In this document: positions 52,128-64,000 of the stretch, piece after piece
Layout: every line of letters begins with the position of its first letter
How positions within the stretch are numbered: position 1 is the stretch's first letter
Assembly: GCF_017352375.1 (NCBI RefSeq)
Contig: NZ_JAFEVR010000008.1
Span: forward strand, 62,001 to 126,000
Direction: 5' to 3'
Length of the DNA stretch: 64,000 nucleotides
Source of the DNA: Mycolicibacterium sp. S2-37
GTDB taxonomy: Bacteria; Actinomycetota; Actinomycetes; Mycobacteriales; Mycobacteriaceae
Notes under the pieces: generated by a model
The model's input: only the letters and a program-made list of their open reading frames with translations
Databases searched by the model: none
What the model was told of the DNA's origin: nothing
Translations under genes and position numbers: made by a program

Positions 52128-52888
52128 GCCTTAGCGCCGTGCCTGCCCGCGCCAGCCGAGAACCGGCCAGCACCCTCCAGCGCTTCGTGCTTGACCCGCG
52201 AGATGCTCGCGAACTCCCGGTCGATCGCCTCGGCCTCGGGGAGCCCCCACTGGCCGAGCGCCGACAGTCGATCCGAGCGCATGCACTGCTGCGGCAGCCG
52301 GGCGAGCTCGGCGGCCAATCGTTCGGCGCACGAACGTGATTCGCCCTTGGGCACCACGCGGTTGGCCAGACCGATCGCGTGCGCCTCGGCGGCGTCGACG
52401 GCCCGGCCGGTCAGGATCATGTCCATCGCACGGCTCTGGCCGATCAGCCGTGGCAGCCGCACCGTGCCGCCGTCGATGAGCGGGACGCCCCAGCGGCGGC
52501 AGTACACCCCGAACACCGCGTCCTCCTCGACCACCCGCAGGTCGCACCACAGCGCCAGCTCGAGCCCGCCCGCGACGGCGTGACCGCTGACGGCGGCGAT
52601 CACCGGCTTGGACAACACCATCCGCGTCGGGCCCATCGGACCGGGGCCCGTACGGTGCACCGCGTTGGCGTCCGGGGTGCCGAAGGCCTTCAGATCGGCT
52701 CCGGCGCAGAACGTCCCGTGATCACCCCACAGCACGGCCACCGCCGCCGAGTCGTCCCGGTCGAAATCCTCGAACGCCCGGTACAGCGCCTCGGCGGTGG
52801 GCCGGTCGACGGCGTTGCGGGCCTGCGGTCGGTCGATGACGACCGTGGTCACCGCGCCGTTGCGTTCGACCCGTACCGGATCGGTCAT
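52124..52888 (-). CDS. echA5: Enoyl-CoA hydratase/isomerase family protein
   Basis: A 254-residue crotonase-fold enzyme for acyl-CoA hydration or isomerisation. Begins with VTTVVIDRPQARNAVDRPTA; the oxyanion-hole regions are GTFCAGADLKAFG and VSGHAVAGGLELALWCDLRV; C-terminal helix RLPRLIGQSRAMDMILTG. The ATG overlaps the stop of the PaaX-like gene (ATGA). Last gene of the fadE8-echA4-regulator-echA5 operon, as in M. tuberculosis (symbol by synteny). Confidence 0.88.
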   Translation of the reverse strand: MTDPVRVERNGAVTTVVIDRPQARNAVDRPTAEALYRAFEDFDRDDSAAVAVLWGDHGTFCAGADLKAFGTPDANAVHRTGPGPMGPTRMVLSKPVIAAVSGHAVAGGLELALWCDLRVVEEDAVFGVYCRRWGVPLIDGGTVRLPRLIGQSRAMDMILTGRAVDAAEAHAIGLANRVVPKGESRSCAERLAAELARLPQQCMRSDRLSALGQWGLPEAEAIDREFASISRVKHEALEGAGRFSAGAGRHGAKA

Positions 52889-53619
52889 ATCGCGCTCCTG
52901 TCTGTCATCTCGTCGCGCCGTGCGACCAGTTCGGCCGCGAACGCCGTGTATGCCCGTCGCAGGTCCTCCCCCGGCCAGCCGTCGGGCAGCAGTTCGGCGG
53001 GCAGCACCGGATCGGTGAGCAGGTGGCGCACGATGGCTGCCGCGGCCACGAACCGGGCCGGCACGTCGGTCGCGGCGGACATGTCGGCCAGCAGCGCGCG
53101 GCCGGTCTGCGCCCAGCCGTCGAGATCCCACAGCCGGGCGGCGAGTTGCGCGGGATCGTCGTCGCGGGCGTGCAGCACCCGCACCCGCCGCCCGATGTCC
53201 TCGGGGAGCGTCGCGTCGAGGTTGTCCGGGCGCAGCCACACACCTTCGCGTAGTTCGGCGAAACGATTGTCCGACAGGGCGTTCCGCAGCGCCGCCCGGG
53301 TGCGTGCGCCGGTGCCGACACTGGTGATCACCAGCGTGGTCCAAGTGCCGTCCCAGCGTCGCAGCCGCGGGTCGATGGCGTCGTCCTGACGGCGCTGTCT
53401 GCTGAGCAGCCGGTCCGAGAGGCGGTACCCGTCGGCCGATCGCACCAGGTCACCGGCGCTGACCATGCGCGTCAACGCCACCCGCACCGTCGACTCGCGG
53501 ATGTCGAAGTCGGCGGTCAGGCGGATGAGGTCGGCCGCGGTGGCCCACGCCGGATGCGCGCCGAGCAGCACCGAGAGCACCACCGAGCGCGCCGTCAACC
53601 GGGACAGGACCTCGACCAC
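52885..53619 (-). CDS. PaaX-like transcriptional regulator
   Basis: A 244-residue regulator with an N-terminal winged-helix (LTARSVVLSVLLGAHPAWA, then ESTVRVALTRMVSAGDLVR) and the PaaX family central and C-terminal domains (LRRWDGTWTTLVIT, ELREGVWLRPDNL). PaaX proteins sense aryl- or acyl-CoA. Encoded inside the operon it probably regulates. The palindrome GACCTGT-AAC-ACAGGTC before fadE8 is a candidate target. GTG at 53619, 2 bases after the echA4 stop. Corresponds to Rv0674. Confidence 0.9.
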   Translation of the reverse strand: MVEVLSRLTARSVVLSVLLGAHPAWATAADLIRLTADFDIRESTVRVALTRMVSAGDLVRSADGYRLSDRLLSRQRRQDDAIDPRLRRWDGTWTTLVITSVGTGARTRAALRNALSDNRFAELREGVWLRPDNLDATLPEDIGRRVRVLHARDDDPAQLAARLWDLDGWAQTGRALLADMSAATDVPARFVAAAAIVRHLLTDPVLPAELLPDGWPGEDLRRAYTAFAAELVARRDEMTDRSAI

Positions 53620-53621
53620 GG

Positions 53622-54572
53622 CTAGACCCCGGAAGTCCTGCGGCCGTGATCGCCGAAGGGTTCGTCGCGGTGGCGCACCGCTTCGCGGAAGCCGTGCTCC
53701 CGCGATTCGGCGACGAACGCATGGCCCTCGGGCGTGTGCCGGGCGATGCCGTCGAACACGGTGCTGACCATCCGACTGGTGGCCACTCCCTGCTGCAGCA
53801 GCGCCGCGTTCATCGCGAGCTTCACCATGATCAGCTGGTTGATCGGTACCGCGGCGATCCGCTCGACGAGCCGTTCGGTGCGCTCGTCGAGGTCCTCGGG
53901 CTCGGGCGCCTCGACGGCCAGCCCCCATTCGGCGGCCTGCCTGCCGGACAGGCAGTCACCGGTCAGCAGAAGACGTTTCGCGCGCTGATCACCGAGCCGG
54001 TGCGCCCACATCCCGGCGGCGGGAACGCCCCACACCCGGGTGGGCGGATAGCCGATCTTGGCGTCGGCGGCGGCGATCACCTGATCGGCGTGCAGCGCGA
54101 TGTCGGTGCCGCCGGCGACGCAGTAGCCGTGGATCTTGACCACCGTCGGCTTGTCGCAGTGCAGCAGGCTGGAGAAGCCGCGGACGAACCGGCTCATCAT
54201 CTGGTAGTCGATCATCGGATCCCACGGCTGGTCCGGCAGGTGGTTGACAGCCTGAGTGCGACCGGACAGCACCGTGTCTCGGTACGGGCTGCCAGTTGAG
54301 AAGCCCGAGCCCGCCGACGACGACCCCTCGGCGTAGGCGGACAGATCGAATCCGGCGCAGAACCCTTCACCGCGGCCGGACACCAGGATCACGTGGACGT
54401 TCGGGTCGAGGTCGGCGCGTTCGACGAGCGCCGACAGTTCCAGCGGAGTGTCGGCGACGATCGCATTGCCCTTGTCGGGGCGATTGAACGTGATCCGGGC
54501 GATTCGTCCGGTGACCTCGTAGGTCATCGTCTTCAGGTTGTCGAAGTCGACGGGCCTGATCGCGTGGGTCAT
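53622..54572 (-). CDS. echA4: Enoyl-CoA hydratase/isomerase family protein, long form
   Basis: A 316-residue crotonase family protein. MTYEVTGRIARITFNRPDKG at the N terminus; oxyanion-hole motifs VSGRGEGFCAGFDLSAYA and IHGYCVAGGTDIALHADQVI; insertion around residues 90-120 (SSSAGSGFSTGSPYRDTV) makes it longer than typical. C-terminal tail is basic. Begins 4 bases after the fadE8 stop. Symbol by synteny with M. tuberculosis. Confidence 0.88.
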   Translation of the reverse strand: MTHAIRPVDFDNLKTMTYEVTGRIARITFNRPDKGNAIVADTPLELSALVERADLDPNVHVILVSGRGEGFCAGFDLSAYAEGSSSAGSGFSTGSPYRDTVLSGRTQAVNHLPDQPWDPMIDYQMMSRFVRGFSSLLHCDKPTVVKIHGYCVAGGTDIALHADQVIAAADAKIGYPPTRVWGVPAAGMWAHRLGDQRAKRLLLTGDCLSGRQAAEWGLAVEAPEPEDLDERTERLVERIAAVPINQLIMVKLAMNAALLQQGVATSRMVSTVFDGIARHTPEGHAFVAESREHGFREAVRHRDEPFGDHGRRTSGV

Positions 54573-54576
54573 GCGG

Positions 54577-56205
54577 TCAGCCCTTGACCAGCGCGCGCTC
54601 GAGGATCGGCGCAAGGTCAAGCCCCGCGGGCAGCGTGCCGAACGCCCCGCCCCACTGACCGGCCATCCGCGTCGCCAGGAACGCCTCGGCGACGGCCGGG
54701 TGGCCGTGCCGGACCAGCAGCCCGCCCTGCAGCGCCAGGCAGATGTCCTCTGCGACCCGGCGCGCCCGGTACTGGATCGTCTCGACGTCTGCCAGCGACG
54801 CCCGCAGCCCCTCGACGTGCTCGTCGAGGCGGGTGTCGTGGCCTGCGGTCTGCGCCAGCTCGTCGAACAGCACCTCGACGCTCTCGGGCCGGGTCACCAT
54901 GGCGCGCAGGGTGTCCAGCGCACTGACGTTGCCCGACCCCTCCCAGATGCCCATGAGCGGCGCCTCGCGGTAGAGCCGCGGCATGCCCGAGTCCTCGACG
55001 TAGCCGTTGCCGCCCAGGCACTCCATCGCCTCCGCGGCGTGTGGGGTGGCGCGTTTGCACACCCAGTACTTGGCGGCGGCCAGGCCGATGCGCCGCAACA
55101 GCGCCTCGCGGTCGTCGCCGCGCACGGCCCGGTCGGTGGCGCCGGCCATCCGCATCGCCACCATGGTGGCCGCTTCGGCCTCGACGGCCAGGTCGGCGAG
55201 CACATTGCGCATGAGCGGCTGGTCGATGAGGTACTCGCCGAACGCCTTGCGGTGCTGGGCGTGGTGGATGGCGCGGGTCAGGCCGGTGCGCATGCTCGTC
55301 GCCGAGCCGAGCGTGCAGTCCAGCCGCGTGAGGTTGACCATCTCGATGATGGTCGAAACGCCGCGGCCCTCCTCGCCGACCAGCCAGGCGGTGGCGCCGT
55401 CGTACTCGACCTCGCTCGAGGCGTTGGCGTGGTTGCCGAGCTTGTCCTTGAGGCGCTGCAGGAACATCCGGTTGCGCGACCCGTCGGGCAGGACGCGCGG
55501 CAGGAAGAAGCACGACAGCCCCTTCGACGCCTGGGCGAGCACGAGGAACACGTCGCACATCGGTGCCGAGGTGAACCATTTGTGGCCGCGCAGCGAGTAA
55601 GTGCCGTCGCCGTTGGGGACGGCTTCGGTGGTGCCGGCCCGGACGTCGGAGCCTCCCTGCTTCTCGGTCATCGACATGCCTGCGGTGATGCCGGGCTTGG
55701 TCGCGGGCACGGCCAGCTCGGGGTCGTAGGTGCGGCTGGTCAGCAGCGGTTCGTACACCGCGGCAAGGTCCGGGTTGAATCGCAGCGCGGGCACAACGGC
55801 GTAGGTCATCGAGATCGGGCAGATGTGTCCGGGCTCCGGCGTCCACACCGACGTCTTGGCCGCGCGCACCACATGGGCGCCGGCCCGGTCGTCGGCCCAC
55901 GGTGCGGCGTGCAGGCCGTGAGACACCGCGGTGCGCATCAGCTCGTGGTAGGCCGGGTCGTATTCGACCTCGTCGACGCGGTGGCCGTAGCGGTCGTGGG
56001 TGTGCAGTACGGGCCGGTGGCGGTCGGCGAGCTCGCCCCAGCGCTGGGCCTGCGGGCCGCCCGAGAGCGCGCCGAGTTCGGTGACCTCGTCGAGGCCCCA
56101 CTCCCCGCCCTCGCGGATCAGCGCCTCGGTGAGCACCGGTGACGTCGCGGGGTTGTGGTTCTCCAGCGTCGGGACCTGGTTGGTGACGACGTGCGTGTCT
56201 GCCAT
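54577..56205 (-). CDS. fadE8: Acyl-CoA dehydrogenase, AidB-like
   Basis: A 542-residue FAD enzyme for alpha,beta-dehydrogenation of acyl-CoA, of the longer AidB-type group. Signatures: ITAGMSMTEKQGGSDVRAG (FAD and substrate), GHKWFTSAPMCDVFLVLAQA, AHNA-like DCTLGSATSMRTG, MECLGGNGYVEDSGMPRLYR and EAPLMGIWEGSGNV with the usual catalytic region near the C terminus. ATG at 56205. A palindrome at 56242-56258 and a possible leaderless promoter lie just upstream. First gene of a four-gene operon. Symbol by synteny. Confidence 0.92.
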   Translation of the reverse strand: MADTHVVTNQVPTLENHNPATSPVLTEALIREGGEWGLDEVTELGALSGGPQAQRWGELADRHRPVLHTHDRYGHRVDEVEYDPAYHELMRTAVSHGLHAAPWADDRAGAHVVRAAKTSVWTPEPGHICPISMTYAVVPALRFNPDLAAVYEPLLTSRTYDPELAVPATKPGITAGMSMTEKQGGSDVRAGTTEAVPNGDGTYSLRGHKWFTSAPMCDVFLVLAQASKGLSCFFLPRVLPDGSRNRMFLQRLKDKLGNHANASSEVEYDGATAWLVGEEGRGVSTIIEMVNLTRLDCTLGSATSMRTGLTRAIHHAQHRKAFGEYLIDQPLMRNVLADLAVEAEAATMVAMRMAGATDRAVRGDDREALLRRIGLAAAKYWVCKRATPHAAEAMECLGGNGYVEDSGMPRLYREAPLMGIWEGSGNVSALDTLRAMVTRPESVEVLFDELAQTAGHDTRLDEHVEGLRASLADVETIQYRARRVAEDICLALQGGLLVRHGHPAVAEAFLATRMAGQWGGAFGTLPAGLDLAPILERALVKG

Positions 56206-56279
56206 ACCCGCAGTGTTACACCTTCAGCGACAGTCGCACAAGACCTGTAACACAGGTCCCGTGCGGCCATACTGTCGCG
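56206..56279. promoter_or_regulatory. Divergent fadE8-cupin control region with palindrome
   Basis: GACCTGT-AAC-ACAGGTC (56242-56258) is a perfect 7-bp inverted repeat. GTGTTACA (56213-56220) is also repeated in inverse at 56246-56253 (TGTAACAC). For fadE8, minus-strand TTGTGC, 17 bases, TAACAC, then 7 bases to the ATG would give a leaderless transcript; the -10 lacks the usual final T. PaaX-like control is inferred. Confidence 0.5.
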
Positions 56280-56615
56280 ATGCAGCCCAATTCGGTCGTC
56301 CACGCCGCCACCCTCGCCCTCGCGCACGAACCGGTCCCCGCCGATCAGGTGGCCGACGGTGCGCCGACGACGGCCACCACCGCGTTCGGCGACTTCGACG
56401 GTCTCGAGGTGGGCGTCTGGGAAATGAGCGACGGCGGAATGCACGACGTCGAGGTCAACGAGGTGTTCGTGGTCCTGTCCGGGTCAGCGACCGTCGAATT
56501 CGCCGACGGAAGCCCGTCGCTCGAGCTCGGACCGGGCGACGTCGTCCGCCTCGCTCCGGGCGCCGAGACGCTCTGGACCGTCACCGAGACGCTGCGCAAG
56601 GTCTACCTCACCTGA
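56280..56615 (+). CDS. Cupin-domain protein
   Basis: A 111-residue single-cupin beta-barrel. Motif 1 is around VWEMSDGGMHDVEVNEVFVV (Glu and His ligands partly present), motif 2 around LELGPGDVVRLAPG. Small cupins bind metal and small acids or act as isomerases. ATG at 56280; no leader if the TACTGT upstream is a -10. The last 132 bases overlap, antisense, the 3' end of the PAP2 gene. Function unknown. Confidence 0.8.
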   Translation: MQPNSVVHAATLALAHEPVPADQVADGAPTTATTAFGDFDGLEVGVWEMSDGGMHDVEVNEVFVVLSGSATVEFADGSPSLELGPGDVVRLAPGAETLWTVTETLRKVYLT

Positions 56616-57668
56616 GCGGCCCCGCCGCCACCCGTCGTAGCGGCGCAGACCCACGATCACCGCCGCCGCGAGCGCCCAGCCGAGCAGGATGTCGACGACG
56701 AAATGCTCAGCGGTGTACACCAGCGTGAACGCCATGATCAGCACGTAGGCGGCCAGCAGCGGTCGCCAGCCGCGGTGCACGCGGTGCCACAGGAACGCTG
56801 CCACCGCCGCGGTCATCCCCGCATGCAGCGACGGAATCGCCGCGACCAGGTTGACGCTGGCCTGCCCCTGGTCGAGCAGCGCGCTGGCCGTGTGCAGGTT
56901 CAGCTTCCCCCATCCGCGGCCGACGATCCGCTCCACCCACTGGTTCGCGCCGTCCTGACTGGTCTGCATCGCGCCCAGCACACCGCCGTCGGGCACCCCG
57001 CGCGCGGACCGGAACATGCAGTCCGCCTCAGACGGGCCGTCCGCGACCTCGGCCGGGGTGCAGCGTGCGGCCGCCCACGGCGGGGCCGCGGGGATCAACG
57101 TGTAGATCAGCAGCCCCGCCACATTGAGTCCGACGAACAGCCGGACGAACGCTTTCCACTCGTCCCGGTTGCGCAGCCACAACACGGCCGCGACCACGTA
57201 GGGCAGCACGAAGAACGACATGTAGACCGAGCTCATGACGACTTCCCACCACGGCGGCTGCGGCGCCTTGAGCCGCTCCTGCAGCCACACCGTGGGCATG
57301 GTGCCGAAGAACAGCCAGCGGTCGGCGTCGACCTGCCAGTGCCACAGCGTCGGGCGGCCGACCAGCGTCGCGGCACCGCGGCTGAGGTCGTAGGCGATCA
57401 GCAGCAGCGCGAACGGCAACCAGTCCCGAATCACGTACAGCATGCGCCGGCCCTGCCCGATGCTCGCCGCGAGCAGACCGGTCGCGATGTAGAGCAGCAG
57501 CAGTTCCCGGTTGAACGCGAAGCCGTCGGTGACGGTGCGGTAGACCACCACGACGACCCACAGCGCGACGGCCGACCACCGCAGGATCCTCAGCCGGCGT
57601 TCACGGTCCGGCGGAGCAGGATCGTCAGCGGGCGCGAGCGCAACCGACGACTCGTCGATCAGCGACAC
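56484..57668 (-). CDS. PAP2-superfamily membrane protein (inositolphosphotransferase/phosphatase type)
   Basis: A 394-residue polytopic membrane protein with at least six predicted helices. The phosphatase motifs are IPSLHAGMTAAVAAF (motif 2) and YTAEHFVVDILLG (motif 3, His and Asp); motif 1 is not clear. Such enzymes hydrolyse or transfer phospho-head groups, for example in inositol phospholipid metabolism (PAP2_3). GTG start at 57668 with AAAGG upstream. The last 45 residues are hydrophilic (GDGPERLGARSEADD) and lie antisense to the cupin gene, unusual for a real tail; a shorter protein ending near residue 350 would be expected if an in-frame stop existed there. Confidence 0.85.
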   Translation of the reverse strand: MSLIDESSVALAPADDPAPPDRERRLRILRWSAVALWVVVVVYRTVTDGFAFNRELLLLYIATGLLAASIGQGRRMLYVIRDWLPFALLLIAYDLSRGAATLVGRPTLWHWQVDADRWLFFGTMPTVWLQERLKAPQPPWWEVVMSSVYMSFFVLPYVVAAVLWLRNRDEWKAFVRLFVGLNVAGLLIYTLIPAAPPWAAARCTPAEVADGPSEADCMFRSARGVPDGGVLGAMQTSQDGANQWVERIVGRGWGKLNLHTASALLDQGQASVNLVAAIPSLHAGMTAAVAAFLWHRVHRGWRPLLAAYVLIMAFTLVYTAEHFVVDILLGWALAAAVIVGLRRYDGWRRGRSGEVDLAQRLGDGPERLGARSEADDVARSELERRASVGEFDGR

Positions 57669-57753
57669 GTGGGCCTTTCGGAGGTCGGGCGGTCGGTGTT
57701 CCCGAGATCCGCCCAGTTAACCCGTTGGCCGTCGGTCGTTCAGCGGTTGTTAG

Positions 57754-58515
57754 TCAATCGTCACCTTGAACGTGCTCGCGCAGGAACGCGATGTCGTCCT
57801 TGCGACCCTCGTCGGCCGTCTCACAGATCACCGGCGCGCCGGCGGCCTCCACCACACCGACCAGCAGCTGCGGGTCGATCTGGCCGAGCCCGAAGTTGGC
57901 GTGCCGGTCGGCGCCGGAGCCGGCGGCGTCCCGGGAGTCGTTGCAGTGCACCAGGTCGATGCGGCCGGTGATCCGCTTGATCCGCGAGACGGCGTCGATG
58001 AGCGACTCGCCGGCCGCCCAGGCGTGGCAGGTGTCCAGGCAGAAGCCGATACCGAAGTCGCCGATGTGGTCCCACAACCGCGCGATGGTGTCGAAGTGGC
58101 GAGCCATGGCGTGGTCACCGCCCGCGGTGTTCTCCAGATAGACCGGGACCGTGGTCTCCAGTCGGTCGAGCGCCTTGACCCACCGCTCGAAGCCGGCCTC
58201 CATGTCCTTGTCGTCGGCGTGGCCGCCGTGCACGATTACCGCGGTGGCGCCGACCAGCGCGGCGGCGTCGCAGGTGTCCTGCAGGATCTTGCGCGACGGG
58301 ATGCGGACTCGGTTGTTCGCCGAGGCGACGTTGATCAGATACGGCGCGTGGACGTAGAGCGGGATACTCGACGCCTTGAGCGCCTCGGCGTCGTCGCGAG
58401 GTTTGGGCTTCTTCCAGCTCTGCGGATCGCCGAGGAAGAACTGCACCACGTCGGCGCCGTCGGCCTGCGCGGCAGCCAGGGGATCGTCGTTGCGGACATG
58501 TGAACCGATGAGCAC
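57754..58515 (-). CDS. nfo: Endonuclease IV (AP endonuclease)
   Basis: A 253-residue zinc-dependent AP endonuclease of base-excision repair. TIM-barrel motifs with trinuclear-zinc ligands: [65 protein letters not shown] and VICETAD. ATG at 58515. Located just downstream of rpoC as in M. tuberculosis (there called end, Rv0670). Confidence 0.95.
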   Translation of the reverse strand: MLIGSHVRNDDPLAAAQADGADVVQFFLGDPQSWKKPKPRDDAEALKASSIPLYVHAPYLINVASANNRVRIPSRKILQDTCDAAALVGATAVIVHGGHADDKDMEAGFERWVKALDRLETTVPVYLENTAGGDHAMARHFDTIARLWDHIGDFGIGFCLDTCHAWAAGESLIDAVSRIKRITGRIDLVHCNDSRDAAGSGADRHANFGLGQIDPQLLVGVVEAAGAPVICETADEGRKDDIAFLREHVQGDD

Positions 58516-58584
58516 GCCGCCAGTCTAGGCGCGGCCGGTGACAGCCCTGGGCCTTCTCCGCGCCCGCCGGTGAAGCCCGCCCGA

Positions 58585-58628
58585 CACGGAAGGGGCCCCC
58601 GCGCAGTGTGCGCGAGGGCCCCTCCGTG
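58585..58628 (-). terminator. Intrinsic terminator of rpoC
   Basis: A long interrupted stem: CACGGA/TCCGTG, GGGGCCC/GGGCCCC and CGCGCA/TGCGCG, with a bulged base and one mismatch, closing a 3-base loop. Begins 21 bases past the rpoC stop. No clear T-tail. Confidence 0.8.
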
Positions 58629-58649
58629 AGCAGTGAACTCCCGGTAGTC

Positions 58650-62621
<3,972 letters not shown>

Positions 62622-62659
62622 TTAGTAACTCTAAGTGATCAGCCGCGGGCGAACCGCGA

Positions 62660-64000
<1,341 letters not shown>

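Noticed and set aside
54617..56101. 494-codon minus-strand frame within fadE8
   Set aside because: Arginine-rich frame-shifted copy of fadE8 on the same strand; the acyl-CoA dehydrogenase frame is clearly the real one.

Overview
The window is high-GC chromosomal DNA from a mycobacterium, most likely a fast-growing environmental Mycolicibacterium-type species. This rests on gene content and order, recalled from M. tuberculosis and not computed: rpoBC, the str operon (rpsL-rpsG-fusA-tuf) and the S10/spc ribosomal protein operons lie on one strand with typical mycobacterial neighbours (fadE8-echA4-echA5, mycofactocin cluster, atsA, sppA, DUF3060, 13E12/HNH, DUF732 and UPF0677 families). About 69 protein genes are supported. 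I saw no tRNA, rRNA, CRISPR array, insertion sequence or prophage.

Layout, left edge to right. 1-8.3 kb: a partial TetR gene with two copies of its probable operator, a UPF0677 methyltransferase, sppA, an F420-type oxidoreductase, a DUF222/HNH gene with a LexA box over its start, an SDR-AraC pair and a secreted DUF732 protein. 8.4-21.8 kb (all minus strand): rpsJ-rplC-rplD-rplW-rplB-rpsS-rplV-rpsC-rplP-rpmC-rpsQ, a strong terminator, then a sulfatase with its formylglycine-generating enzyme, then rplN-rplX-rplE-rpsN-rpsH-rplF-rplR-rpsE-rpmD-rplO from a separate predicted promoter and ending in a second, nearly identical terminator. 22-28.2 kb: a lipoprotein esterase, a P450 behind a palindrome, and a TetR/MFS/racemase unit with twin operators. 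28.2-35.4 kb: a complete mycofactocin cluster, mftABCDEFG with divergent mftR; mftA encodes only 31 residues.

35.5-44.7 kb: an ECF sigma factor coupled to a triple-VOC protein, a ferredoxin-reductase-type flavoprotein, an Lrp/AsnC regulator divergent from ddaH-rocD (arginine/ornithine catabolism), a mycofactocin-coupled SDR behind a KstR-type operator, a tandem USP, a SHOCT membrane protein and a cutinase. 44.8-49.4 kb: tuf, fusA, rpsG, rpsL with an intrinsic terminator and a long 5' leader. 49.4-58.5 kb: a TetR regulator, two DUF3558 lipoproteins, a DUF3060 pair, the fadE8-echA4-PaaX-echA5 operon, a cupin, a PAP2 membrane enzyme and endonuclease IV. 58.6 kb to the right edge: rpoC and the 3' part of rpoB.

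Links between the parts: the SDR at 41.1-42.0 kb belongs to the family that keeps its nicotinamide bound and needs mycofactocin as external electron acceptor. Its KstR-like site suggests a tie between mycofactocin redox chemistry and sterol or lipid catabolism, consistent with MftR sensing long-chain acyl-CoA. The sulfatase needs the enzyme encoded next to it to convert its active-site cysteine. Most of the plausible novelty is regulatory: several clear palindromes, the paired terminators, the SOS-boxed leaderless HNH gene and the sigma/VOC module. The main biosynthetic system present, mycofactocin, is already described.
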